Of a stretch of DNA of 64,000 bases, positions 52,281 to 61,225 are shown piece by piece. The stretch spans positions 1-64,000 of the forward strand of contig JACRCL010000014.1 of NCBI GenBank assembly GCA_016219015.1, in the 5' to 3' direction. Each line of letters begins with the position of its first letter. Within the stretch, counting starts at the first letter, position 1. The translations under genes and the position numbers were made by a program. This stretch comes from Deltaproteobacteria bacterium. Its GTDB lineage: Bacteria; Desulfobacterota; GWC2-55-46. The notes below the pieces were generated by a model that had not been told where the DNA came from, searched no databases, and was given only the letters and a program-made list of their open reading frames with translations.

Positions 52281-52436
52281 TCAGGATGTTGAAAAAGTCC
52301 GTCCTGAACTTTTTCAACTACGACTTGGCCGAAGTGAATTCGTCCAAGTCTCACAAATTGCTCGACTTTTCAAGTCTCGCAATTTGGCAACCCATCCATG
52401 GATTGCTTAGCAGGCTGTTTTTCAACAGCCTGCTAA
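52281..52436 (-). repeat. Palindromic repeat family B, copy 2, overlapping the dnaA stop
   Basis: About 156 bp. On the minus strand it starts TTAGCAGGCTGTT-gaaa-AACAGCCTGCTAA, a 13-bp perfect hairpin that contains the dnaA stop TAG. The core GCAATCCATGGATGG and CATTCACTTCGGCCA-type sequence follow as in copy 1. It ends with gttgaaaaagt/actttttcaac, an 11-bp hairpin. Confidence 0.8.
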
Positions 52437-53764
52437 CTTACCCCGAGCGTGTGCCGCAGCGCCTTTACGGCCTGCTTGACCTCGGGGTCTTCCTTCAAGT
52501 CCTTCTCTATCTTTTTTACCGCGTGTATTACGGTTGAGTGGTCCTTGCCCCCGAAGGCCGAGCCTATCTCCGGGAAAGAGAATTTGCCGTTGGCCCTGGC
52601 GAGGTACATGGCTATCTGCCTCGGCAGGGCCACGGTCCTGTGCCTTCTCTTGGACCTCATCTCAGCGAACTTTATGTTGAAGTGCGCGGCCACGGCCTTC
52701 TGCACCTCCTCGATGGTAAGGACCTTCTCGTCTTTTTCCCTGAGGAGGTTCTTAAGGGCTTCCTTGCTCATGGGGAGCGTTATCTCGAGGTTCGTAAGGC
52801 TCGATACCGCGATTATCCTGTTAAGGTACCCCTCGAGTTCCCTGACGTTCGAGCAGCTGACGGTGCCAAGCCAGGCCGCCACGTCGTCAGGGAGCCTTAC
52901 GCCTTCGGACTTCGCCTTCTTCCGCAATATCGCTATCTTCGTCTCGGTGTCGGGCGGCTGAATGTCCGCCACGAGCCCCCATTCGAAACGGGAGCGCAGC
53001 CTCTCTTCAAGCCCGTCTATGTCCTTGGGGAACTTGTCGCTCGTTACCACTATCTGCTTATGGGCCTCGTACAGGGTGTTGAAGGTATGGAAGAACTCCT
53101 CCTGGGTCCTTTCCTTGCCCGCCCAGAACTGTATGTCGTCAATGAGGAGGATATCGACGTTCCTGAACCTGCCCCTGAAGTCCGACATCTTCTGCCTGCT
53201 TACGTAATTTATAAAGTCGTTCATGAAACGCTCGGAGGTGTAGTAGCAGACCTTCGAGTTCGGGTTGTTCAGAAGGACCCTGTGGCCGATCGCCTGGAGG
53301 AGGTGGGTCTTTCCGAGGCCCACGCCGCCGTATATGAAAAGAGGGTTGTATTTGTTGGCGAGGCTGTTGGCCACCGCCGAGCACGCGGCGTGCGCGAACT
53401 CGTTCGCCTTGCCGACGACGAAGTTCTCGAAGGTGTACTTGTGGCTCAGGTTGAGCCCCGCGGGCTTTTGCGCCTTCTGCCCCTCCTTTGAGGAGGGTTT
53501 GCGCGCAGGGGCCTCCGGCTCGTCGCACACCTTCCAAACGAGGCTGATCTCCTTCCTCGACTCCCGCCTTATCACCTCATGTATCAGCATGAGGTAGTGC
53601 TCCTTTATCCATTCGAGGAAGAAGCGGGTCGGGACCTCGAGCTCGAGGCCCTCGTCGCTCCCGCCCACGAGCTTTATGGGGCGGAACCACGTGGCGAAGT
53701 GCTGGGGGCTCACATGGGTGGCCACGCCGTCGAGGCAATTTTTCCAGATAGCTTCAGAGTTCAT
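52433..53764 (-). CDS. dnaA: Chromosomal replication initiator DnaA
   Basis: A 443-aa initiator. Domain I is at the N-terminus (WKNCLDGVATHVSPQHFATWF). The AAA+ domain has Walker A GGVGLGKTHL and Walker B LLIDDIQF. The C-terminal DNA-binding signature is RSKRRHRTVALPRQIAMYLAR, with GGKDHSTVIHA. The track starts at a GTG; ATG 53764 (MNSEAIWKNC) fits the family, though its Shine-Dalgarno is weak. The stop codon is part of repeat family B. DnaA boxes flank the gene on both sides. Confidence 0.97.
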   Translation of the reverse strand: MNSEAIWKNCLDGVATHVSPQHFATWFRPIKLVGGSDEGLELEVPTRFFLEWIKEHYLMLIHEVIRRESRKEISLVWKVCDEPEAPARKPSSKEGQKAQKPAGLNLSHKYTFENFVVGKANEFAHAACSAVANSLANKYNPLFIYGGVGLGKTHLLQAIGHRVLLNNPNSKVCYYTSERFMNDFINYVSRQKMSDFRGRFRNVDILLIDDIQFWAGKERTQEEFFHTFNTLYEAHKQIVVTSDKFPKDIDGLEERLRSRFEWGLVADIQPPDTETKIAILRKKAKSEGVRLPDDVAAWLGTVSCSNVRELEGYLNRIIAVSSLTNLEITLPMSKEALKNLLREKDEKVLTIEEVQKAVAAHFNIKFAEMRSKRRHRTVALPRQIAMYLARANGKFSFPEIGSAFGGKDHSTVIHAVKKIEKDLKEDPEVKQAVKALRHTLGVS

Positions 53765-53883
53765 CTTCAAGGTCACCGGTACGGATGACGCGCGTCTACG
53801 GGGTATTCTTTTGGGCCGGTTCCGGCCAGGTCAGGGAAATAAAGGCCGAAGGCGGCCCTTCAACGCAGAAAGAGCCGCGGGGT

Positions 53884-54010
53884 TTATCCACAACTTTATT
53901 CACAGATGTTGATAAGTAAAGGGGCCCGCGGATGAGCCACTTTATCAGAGTAAAAAAAGGATTTCAAGGGATTTTAACACAAAAGATGAGTCGGGAAAAA
54001 AGCCTTTTAA
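53884..54010. other. oriC: Probable oriC upstream of dnaA
   Basis: Three DnaA boxes are packed into 32 bases: TTATCCACA (53884-53892, perfect), TTATTCACA (53896-53904, consensus) and TGTTGATAA (53907-53915). An AT-rich stretch of about 70 bases (53938-54010) that could unwind follows. The position directly upstream of dnaA is a usual bacterial origin site. Boxes also occur on the other side of dnaA, so the origin may be bipartite. Confidence 0.65.
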
Positions 54011-54042
54011 ATCAACCGGCTGTAACGGGCGGCGGGCCTCTT

Positions 54043-55290
54043 TTAAGGGTAGAGCCCCCGTACCATCACCGCCTCGGCCACCCTCCTGACCCCGGCGATG
54101 GTCGCGGCCGTCCTCATGTCGCAGCCCTTGTCCTTCGATATCGCGAGCACCTCCTGGAACGCCTTCCTCATTATGGTATTGAGCCTGGCGTCTATCTCGC
54201 TCTCGTTCCAGAAGAACCTCTGGAGGTCCTGCACCCATTCAAAGTAAGATACGACCACCCCGCCCGCGTTCGCGAGCACGCCGGGTAGAACGAATACCCC
54301 TTTGTTGATGAGGGCCCTGTCCGCCTCGGGAGTTACCGGGTTGTTCGCGCCCTCGGCAAGGATGCGGGTCTTAATCCTGTCCACGTTAGATGCGTTTATC
54401 TGCCCCTCGAGCGCCGCGGGCACCATGAGGTCGCACTCGATGCTTATAAGCTCGTCCACCGTCAGGTTTTCAGAATGCTTATACCCCTGGACCGTGTCAG
54501 CGGCCTTCTTGTGCTGGGCTACGGCTTCGATATCGAGCCCCTGCGGGTTGTATATCGCGCCCTTGGAATCGGCTACGCCTATGACCTTTGCCCCGAGGTC
54601 ATGGAATATCTTTGCCGCGTTATAGCCGACCTTGCCGAACCCGAGCACGGTCACCGTAAGGCCCGCAAGGGGGATGGACAGGTGCTTCAAGGCCTCCAAT
54701 ACGGTTGTGACAAGCCCGGCGGAGGTCGCCTTGTTCCTCCCCAGCGACCCGCCGATGCAGACGGGCTTGCCCGTGACGACCCCGGGCACCGAGTACCCCT
54801 TCATCATCGAGTAGGTGTCCATCATCCAGGCCATTACCTGCTCGTCGGTATATACGTCCGGCGCGGGTATGTCGGATTCGGGGCCGATCAATATGCCGAT
54901 CTCGTAGGTGTACCTGCGCGTAAGCCTCTTTATCTCGTCCCTGCTCATGGACGTAGGGTCGCAGGCGACCCCGCCCTTCGCGCCGCCGAAAGGTATATCG
55001 ACCACCGCGCACTTCCAGGTCATGAGCGCCGCCAGCGCCGTTATCTCGTCGAGAGAGACCTTCGGGTGGTACCTTATGCCGCCCTTTGCCGGGCCCCTGG
55101 CAAAATCGTACTGGACCCTGTAGCCCTCGAAGAACTCCACCTTCCCGTCGTCCATCTCGACCGGGACTGATACTATAAGGGATCTCCTTGGGGTCTTAAG
55201 CCGCGTGTATATCGCCGGGGGGAGGTTCAGGTACCTGTTGGCGCTCTCCAAGGTCTCTAATACTTCCTGAAAGAAGCTCTGTTCGGGCAT
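54043..55290 (-). CDS. gdhA: Glutamate dehydrogenase (Glu/Leu/Phe/Val family)
   Basis: Reversible oxidative deamination of glutamate to 2-oxoglutarate and ammonium. Length 415 aa. The catalytic Lys lies in the GGAKGG motif (PFGGAKGGVACDP), the N-terminal GPAKGGIRYHP is present, and the Rossmann motif is VLGFGKVGYNAA. Coenzyme preference cannot be read reliably. AAAGGAG precedes the ATG, and a good promoter lies upstream. Confidence 0.94.
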   Translation of the reverse strand: MPEQSFFQEVLETLESANRYLNLPPAIYTRLKTPRRSLIVSVPVEMDDGKVEFFEGYRVQYDFARGPAKGGIRYHPKVSLDEITALAALMTWKCAVVDIPFGGAKGGVACDPTSMSRDEIKRLTRRYTYEIGILIGPESDIPAPDVYTDEQVMAWMMDTYSMMKGYSVPGVVTGKPVCIGGSLGRNKATSAGLVTTVLEALKHLSIPLAGLTVTVLGFGKVGYNAAKIFHDLGAKVIGVADSKGAIYNPQGLDIEAVAQHKKAADTVQGYKHSENLTVDELISIECDLMVPAALEGQINASNVDRIKTRILAEGANNPVTPEADRALINKGVFVLPGVLANAGGVVVSYFEWVQDLQRFFWNESEIDARLNTIMRKAFQEVLAISKDKGCDMRTAATIAGVRRVAEAVMVRGLYP

Positions 55291-55363
55291 CTTCTACTCC
55301 TTTAACGGAACTGAAAGCCGGTCTGCGGGAGGCCTTTCGGGGGGTTCGGATTTCGCTCCATCA

Positions 55364-55392
55364 ATTAAAAAGTAGAACCCGGCCTTTGTCAA
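55364..55392 (-). promoter_or_regulatory. Sigma-70 promoter of gdhA
   Basis: On the minus strand TTGACA, 17-bp spacer, TTTAAT (5 of 6). The -35 overlaps the stop codon of the preceding gene. The leader would be about 67 bases. Confidence 0.7.
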
Positions 55393-57887
55393 GGGATTTG
55401 TCCTGTGACGGACCCGTCGCTATTGGTTTGCCTGTCGATAGAGCCGTCCGTAGTGGCGGTCTCCAGGACCCCGGGTATGGTCTCGGATTTCTGGGGCGCG
55501 GTCATCCGGGTAGGCACATCCGCGGTCTTCCCGTACCAGTAAAGGCCTATTACGGAGCCTGCCGCGAGCCCGGCCGCGAGCATCAGGATTATCCAGAGTA
55601 TGAGCCTGCCGAGCCCCGAGGCCTTCTTTTCAGGCCCTTTGTCCTGAACCGGCGCGAAGCTTATGAGCTCCGCCTTCTTCTTTTCTTCTTCGGGCGGGTG
55701 CTTGAGTGCATCGGTATGTCCGGCCCCTTCAAGAGGCTCTTCTTTATCGGCCGTCCCGCTACCCGCCCACGCCTTTGCCTCCGCCGGTCCCGCAGGCGCG
55801 TCTCCGGTTTCCGGGACAGAGGCAACCTCAAAAGGCTCTTCAAAGCCTGCCTGCTCTTGCCGGTCTTCCACCTCGGCCATTTCCCCGGGGTTTACGGCCC
55901 GGTCACCGGCCGGCCCATTGTCTACCGGCCCCATCTCCTCAAAGGCCGCGAATTCCTCTATCCCGGTTTCCTCTTTTGACGGGGCCTCGAGCGCCTCGGC
56001 GGAGAGCCTGTTTATCTTTGCGGGGAGCCCGCCGGACCGGTTGAATATGTCTTCTATCCCGCCTTCATCGAACGACGGAAGAACGGAAGTCCCGGGTACA
56101 AAGACCGCGAGCCTCTTCCGGATGTAGGCGGCCGTCTCCTCGAGAGTAAACGGACTGAGGGTCAGGCGCGTGGAGGCCTTACCGTCAAGCTCGGCGAACT
56201 CCGGGGACTTTAGCGCGTCCAGGAAGGAAGGCTCGCCCATGAGGATTATCTGCAGCGTCTTTAGCCTTGAGAGGTACTGTATGAGCTTAAGGCAGCCGGG
56301 GGTGAGCGTTTCGGCCTGGTCGAAGACTATAAGCGTGTTGCCGCCCTGGATCTTGTTCTGGGAGACCCGCATGCCGAAGGAGAGGAGCTGCTCTTTCGTG
56401 GAAGACGACCCGGAGGACGCGCCGACCTCGCTGTTTATCGCTTTTATGAGCTCTATCTCCCTGTCCCCGGGCTTCAGTATCAGGGCCGAAAGCATCTTGT
56501 CATCCGAGAGCCTCTTTAAAAGCTCAAGCGCCATGGTCGTCTTTCCAGCGCCCCTGTCCCCCGTAAGCACCATGGGCCCGGACTTTTTCCTTATGCCTTT
56601 CAAGAGGGCTTCGAGCGCTTCAGCCTGCGAAGACGACAGCATAAGGTATTTTTCAAGGGGTTCGTCCGTGAACGGGTCCTCGAAGAAGCCAAGGGCGTGG
56701 ATACGGACTTTATGCCCTTCGGGCGCCGGGGGGAGGGCCTCTTTCGCCTCGATCCTCTTAAGCTCGGAAGCGGCCTCGCTCATCCACGGGTTTTTTGAAA
56801 GGGCGGTCCTGAAGGCCTTCTTTGCCCACGCGACGTCGCCGGAGGAGAGGAAGACATGGCCGAGGAAATACCAGGCCGAGTCGAGGTCGTTATTGAGGTC
56901 TATCGCGTCCTTCAGTATCCCCTCAGCCTCTTTTATGTTTGAAGGGCCGTTATTGAAGACGGCCCAGCCGAGGTACGCCCAGTACTCGCCCTCCGCAGGG
57001 TTTAGCTCCGTTATCTTTTTAAGCTCCTCTATCGCGCCGTTGTAGTCCTTCTCCTTTATGAGGGACTTCGCCTTCATGAACAGGAGCTCGGCGTTCAGCT
57101 TCGAGTCCCCCGCCGCCTCTCCGGCCCTCGGCTCCCTCGGCTCCTCCTCGCGTATCTCCGCCTCTTCCACGCGCCCGCCGTCCACGAGCCCCGTTATTAT
57201 GAAGCTCAGCGCCAGGGACAGGGCCCTGTGCCTTAGAAGGTCCGATGATTCGAGCGCCTGTCTCAAGGTCGCTGTCCCGTCAAAGGACGCGAGGAACCTC
57301 TTTTCCTGCAGGTTGAGGCGGAAGTCGTCGGGCCTGTATATGCCGTCCTCCTTTGCCTTGAAAGTCTTGTCGAGGTCCCCAAGCAGGTCGGCCTTTACGC
57401 GGTCGTCAGGGTAGAAGCCGAGGCTTATGCCTTCGAGTATGAGGGACGCCGGGTGGAGGGGGAATTCCGTCAGGTTTCCGGGGACCGAATCGGCCTTTAC
57501 GTAATGGTAGCTCCCGTCGTTCCAGGAGAATATCTTAAGGAGCCTCCTTTTAAGCTGCAGCTGGAGGAAGGATTCGAGCCTCTCGGGCGTAAGAAGGCCC
57601 ATCGAGATAAGTACCTCTCCGTGCCGCTTTTTGTCCTTGAGCACGAGTTCGAGGGACCTCTCGTACTCCATCTGGGTTATGATGCCCTCCTGCATCAATA
57701 GCCTGCCGAGGACCTCGTTCAGGATATTCGAGGTCGCGGCAACGGGGACCCCGTCCTTGAAGAAGAACCTCTTCTTCACGGGCTCCCTCACTATGTCGAG
57801 GGCGGCGGCCTTATCCGCCTTCCTGTAGATGAGGTGGAGGAGCTTAGGCATCCCGATCTTACCGAGGTTCCCCTGGTTCTCTCTCAA
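55389..57887 (-). CDS. DUF4388-TPR-AAA(ExeA-like)-TM protein
   Basis: An 832-aa multidomain protein. The N-terminus (about 1-230) resembles DUF4388/PATAN regulators (GKIGMPKLLHLIYRKADKAA, a FFFKDGVPVAA strand). TPR-like repeats span about 265-375. Residues about 395-650 are an ExeA/GspA-type AAA ATPase with LTGDRGAGKTTMAL (Walker A) and TLIVFDQAETL (Walker B). An acidic linker, one TM helix near 750-772 and a 60-residue tail follow. It starts at a TTG with AAGGAG upstream, overlapping the glnE stop (TTGA), so translation is coupled. It could be a signalling or envelope-assembly ATPase; I do not know its function. Confidence 0.8.
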   Translation of the reverse strand: MRENQGNLGKIGMPKLLHLIYRKADKAAALDIVREPVKKRFFFKDGVPVAATSNILNEVLGRLLMQEGIITQMEYERSLELVLKDKKRHGEVLISMGLLTPERLESFLQLQLKRRLLKIFSWNDGSYHYVKADSVPGNLTEFPLHPASLILEGISLGFYPDDRVKADLLGDLDKTFKAKEDGIYRPDDFRLNLQEKRFLASFDGTATLRQALESSDLLRHRALSLALSFIITGLVDGGRVEEAEIREEEPREPRAGEAAGDSKLNAELLFMKAKSLIKEKDYNGAIEELKKITELNPAEGEYWAYLGWAVFNNGPSNIKEAEGILKDAIDLNNDLDSAWYFLGHVFLSSGDVAWAKKAFRTALSKNPWMSEAASELKRIEAKEALPPAPEGHKVRIHALGFFEDPFTDEPLEKYLMLSSSQAEALEALLKGIRKKSGPMVLTGDRGAGKTTMALELLKRLSDDKMLSALILKPGDREIELIKAINSEVGASSGSSSTKEQLLSFGMRVSQNKIQGGNTLIVFDQAETLTPGCLKLIQYLSRLKTLQIILMGEPSFLDALKSPEFAELDGKASTRLTLSPFTLEETAAYIRKRLAVFVPGTSVLPSFDEGGIEDIFNRSGGLPAKINRLSAEALEAPSKEETGIEEFAAFEEMGPVDNGPAGDRAVNPGEMAEVEDRQEQAGFEEPFEVASVPETGDAPAGPAEAKAWAGSGTADKEEPLEGAGHTDALKHPPEEEKKKAELISFAPVQDKGPEKKASGLGRLILWIILMLAAGLAAGSVIGLYWYGKTADVPTRMTAPQKSETIPGVLETATTDGSIDRQTNSDGSVTGQIP

Positions 57888-60800
57888 GGTGTCTCCTTAT
57901 GTTTGGTTTGTCCGTTGGCGAGCGACTGAAGCGTCTTTATATACAGCTCACGCACCCTGCCCGAGCATGAGGCGTAGTCGTCCAGCAGCCTCCTGGCGGC
58001 GTCATCGCCTTTATATCCCGCGCGCTTGGCGAGCGTGGTAAGCTCTTCGGAGCCGGCCTCGAGGTAACCTTCGGGCCTGTCGTGCACTATGCGCAGGCGC
58101 GTCTCAAGGAGCCTGAAGAGCGTGTACGCCTCCTTTAAAAAGTCATAATCCTCTTTCGGGATTATGCCCTCCCCCGACGCCCGGAGGAGCGCCTTCAGGG
58201 TCCCCGGCGTGCGCATGCCCCTTCGGCGCCCCCATTTGAGCTGGATAGCCTGAGCGAGGAACTCGATGTCAACCATGCCGCCTTTGCCTGTTTTTATATT
58301 ATATCTATCCGGGCCCTCCTTGGCAATTTCAACCTCCATCCTCTTCCTTACGCGGAGCATTTCGTCTATCTCTTCCTCTGTCAGCGGCTTCGAGTAGATT
58401 ATCTCCTCGAGCTCGCGCACCGTCTCTTTGCCGAACCGGACGTCCCCGGCCACGGCCCTTGCCCTTATGAGCGCCTGCCTCTCCCAGACGAGCGTCTTGC
58501 CGCCGTGGTACTTTATGAGCGAGTCCCTGGACACGACCAGCGGCCCCGCGCTCCCCGATGGCCTGAGCCTCGCGTCCACGTTGAAGACAAAGCCCTCCTT
58601 TGTTCTCAAGGTCAGGATACTTATTATCCTCTGCCCGAGCTTTACGAAGAACTCGTGGCTTGTTATCTCCCTGGGCCCGGAGGTCATATCCTCGCCGTTG
58701 CCCGAATATACGAACAGGATATCGAGGTCGGAGCCGTAGATGAGCTCGCTTGCGCCGAGCTTGCCGAGGCCGATTATGGCGAAACTGTCGCAGGGCTCGC
58801 CGTAGCGGGCGATAAGCTCCTTAAGCGCTATCTTCAGGGACGCCTCGAGGCAGGCCTCGGCTATGAAGGTCATCTGCCGGGATACCTGCTTCGGGGTAAG
58901 CGTCCCGCGGACGTCGTTTACCCCGACCCTGAATACCTCCTGGTTCTTTAGCCTCCTTAAGTTGTCGAGCCTCTCCTCGTAGCCTTCGTCTTCCGCCTCC
59001 GCGAGGAAGAGTTCGAGGGTTTCTTTCTTCGTCCTGCAGGGGACCGCAAGCTCCTTTGAAAGGAGGAGGTCGAGGGACTCCGGCCGCTCTATCATGGTCC
59101 TCGACAGAAAGACGCTCGTGCCGAAGAGCTTTATAAGCTCGTCCGCCACAGCCTGGTTTTCCGCAAGGAGCGAATAGAACGTGGTCCTCGCGCCTATCGA
59201 CGAGATGAACCTCTCGAGGTGCTGCAGCGCCCTGTCCGGGTCGGGCGATGACGCGGCGGAGGAGAGAAAGCCGGGCGCGAGCCTCTGGAAGAGCACCCTT
59301 GCCCTCGCGCTCAAGTGGACGAAAGGCGGGCCGGTCTTAAGGAGGCTCAGGTTTTTGAACGCTGATTCCGTGTCTTTAAACCCGAGCCCGGATAATTTCT
59401 CCCGCGCCTCCGCCTCGGTTATATCCACAGAGAGTAAAATCAGTATGTCCTTCGGGTGCTGGAGGGCCTCTTCCTCGGACCTGTAGAAGAGCGACCTGAA
59501 GACCTCGTGGATAGACGAGGTCACTTCCTTGTACTCCTCCCAGAAGAACTCCCCGGCCTTCTTTTCAGCCGTGTCTTTAAAGCCCATCATCCTGGCGAGC
59601 CGCTCGAGCTCTTCGGCCCTTGCGGGTATCGCCTGCGTCTGACGGCCTTCGACTATCTGTATCCTGTGTTCGAGCCTCCGGAGGAATATGTAGCCCTCCC
59701 GGAGCCGCCCGGCCTCCGTATCCTTGAGGAACCCTTCCTTGGTCAATATCTTTATGGCCTTCAGGGTGCCCTTCTCCCTTATCGAGGGGTTTTTTCCCCC
59801 GTGGATGAGCTGGAGGGCCTGGCAGAAGAACTCTATCTCCCTTATCCCGCCCGCGCCGAGCTTGACGTCTATTGTGTCGGGGCTCCGCCGCAGCAGGCTC
59901 AAGTCTATCTTCTCCTTCATCGACTTTATCTCTTCTATGGCGGTAAAGTCCAGGTACCTCCTGAATACGAACGGCGCCGTCATCTTGAGGAAATCGGCCC
60001 CGAGGGCAAGGCTCCCGGCAACGGGCCGGGCCTTTATCATGGCGGCCCTCTCCCATGTCTGGCCCCACGACTCATAATAGACTTCGGCGCTGCGGAGCGA
60101 GTTGGCCATGTCGCCGCTCCTGCCCTCGGGGCGGAGGTCAAGGTCTATCCTGAATACAAAGCCGTCGGCCGTTATGTTGGAGATGAGCTTATTAAGCATG
60201 GTGGCCGCTTTCACGAAAAAGGCGTGTAGGCTGATGCTCGAATCATTCCTGCCTTCCACGCCCGTTGTCTCTCCCTTGTCGGACGAGTATATATATATGA
60301 TGTCTATGTCCGAGGAGAAGTTAAGCTCCCTCCCGCCGAGCTTCCCCAGGCCTATTACAGTCAGCTCAGCCTCTTTCGCCGTCCCGTCGTAATCAGTATA
60401 CAGCGGCGCGCCGAAGAGGGCCTTGGTACTCTGGATAGAGAACCTCAGCGCCTCATCGACGCAGACCGAGGCGAGGTCCGAGAGCTCAGCCGTGACCTCT
60501 TCCACATCCGAAAGCCCGAGGAGGTCGCGCGAGCCTATCCTCAGGTACTGCTTCTGCTTGAAATCCCTCAGGGCTTTTGCAAAGGGCTCGAAGCCGTCGA
60601 TTCGGGTAAGTTTGTCTGTAAGCTCTGCGCGCATGGCTTGCGCGTCCTTTTTTTCCCACAGTCCTCCTCCCAAAAAGAGCCAACCGAAAAAATCGGGGTT
60701 TTGGGACAGGATATTGGAAAGATATGGTGACGAGCCGCAGATGGTTACGAGCCTTTCCAGATTACGCGGGTCTTTGAGCGATTCGAGAAGGAGTTCCGGA

Positions 60801-61015
60801 GGTATGTCGCGGGTGATCGTTTCGAGGTTATTGAGGGCGCCGTCCGGCGAAGGTGCGTCCATCGCCGCCTTCAATGCGGCGTCGAGGCTGCCGTGCAGCG
60901 GGGTCCGGGAAAGGAGCTTCAGGTTATTGAGCGCGCGCCTGCCGTCGGAAAAACCGAGGCCGCGGAGATCGGCCTCTGCCCCCGAATCTCCCTTTCCCAG
61001 AATCTCATTTACCAT
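57884..61015 (-). CDS. glnE: Glutamine synthetase adenylyltransferase / deadenylyltransferase
   Basis: Controls glutamine synthetase by adding and removing AMP. About 1043 aa, slightly longer than the E. coli enzyme. Two nucleotidyltransferase halves are present: FSSDIDIIYIYSSD in the first and YGSDLDILFVYSG in the second, each with the GSD-like metal motif, plus helical linkers. The track start (61102) is probably too long; ATG 61015 (MVNEILGKG) lies eight bases after a TATATT box with no Shine-Dalgarno, suggesting a leaderless message. It is divergent from clpB. Confidence 0.93.
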   Translation of the reverse strand: MVNEILGKGDSGAEADLRGLGFSDGRRALNNLKLLSRTPLHGSLDAALKAAMDAPSPDGALNNLETITRDIPPELLLESLKDPRNLERLVTICGSSPYLSNILSQNPDFFGWLFLGGGLWEKKDAQAMRAELTDKLTRIDGFEPFAKALRDFKQKQYLRIGSRDLLGLSDVEEVTAELSDLASVCVDEALRFSIQSTKALFGAPLYTDYDGTAKEAELTVIGLGKLGGRELNFSSDIDIIYIYSSDKGETTGVEGRNDSSISLHAFFVKAATMLNKLISNITADGFVFRIDLDLRPEGRSGDMANSLRSAEVYYESWGQTWERAAMIKARPVAGSLALGADFLKMTAPFVFRRYLDFTAIEEIKSMKEKIDLSLLRRSPDTIDVKLGAGGIREIEFFCQALQLIHGGKNPSIREKGTLKAIKILTKEGFLKDTEAGRLREGYIFLRRLEHRIQIVEGRQTQAIPARAEELERLARMMGFKDTAEKKAGEFFWEEYKEVTSSIHEVFRSLFYRSEEEALQHPKDILILLSVDITEAEAREKLSGLGFKDTESAFKNLSLLKTGPPFVHLSARARVLFQRLAPGFLSSAASSPDPDRALQHLERFISSIGARTTFYSLLAENQAVADELIKLFGTSVFLSRTMIERPESLDLLLSKELAVPCRTKKETLELFLAEAEDEGYEERLDNLRRLKNQEVFRVGVNDVRGTLTPKQVSRQMTFIAEACLEASLKIALKELIARYGEPCDSFAIIGLGKLGASELIYGSDLDILFVYSGNGEDMTSGPREITSHEFFVKLGQRIISILTLRTKEGFVFNVDARLRPSGSAGPLVVSRDSLIKYHGGKTLVWERQALIRARAVAGDVRFGKETVRELEEIIYSKPLTEEEIDEMLRVRKRMEVEIAKEGPDRYNIKTGKGGMVDIEFLAQAIQLKWGRRRGMRTPGTLKALLRASGEGIIPKEDYDFLKEAYTLFRLLETRLRIVHDRPEGYLEAGSEELTTLAKRAGYKGDDAARRLLDDYASCSGRVRELYIKTLQSLANGQTKHKETP

Positions 61016-61023
61016 GTCATTTA

Positions 61024-61052
61024 AATATAAAATATTTGCCCTTAAAAGGCAA
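61024..61052 (-). promoter_or_regulatory. Promoter of glnE
   Basis: On the minus strand TTGCCT (4 of 6), 17-bp spacer, TATATT (5 of 6), then eight bases to the ATG at 61015. Confidence 0.5.
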
Positions 61053-61078
61053 TAGGGGAGGCAGCCGTCCTTACTGGC

Positions 61079-61107
61079 TTGACAAAGCCTGCCCACAGAC
61101 ATAAATT
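61079..61107 (+). promoter_or_regulatory. Sigma-70 promoter of clpB
   Basis: TTGACA, 17-bp spacer, TAAATT (4 of 6), leaving a leader of about 110 bases. CTTGAAA at about 61148 matches the -35 of heat-shock sigma-32 promoters, but no CCCCATNT -10 follows at the right spacing, so heat-shock control is only a possibility. Confidence 0.5.
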
Positions 61108-61225
61108 ATAAGAAAAGCCCGGTTTTTCGCCATACGGACGGGCGTCCTTGAAAGGGATGAGGCCCAAGGCGCGGCAAGCGTCCGGGATTCGGTTCAGATA
61201 GAATATATAAAAGGAGACAAATCCG

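Noticed and set aside
61147-61175. Sigma-32 heat-shock promoter of clpB
   Set aside because: A -35-like CTTGAAA is present, but no CCCCAT-type -10 occurs at the required spacing; a sigma-70 promoter fits better.
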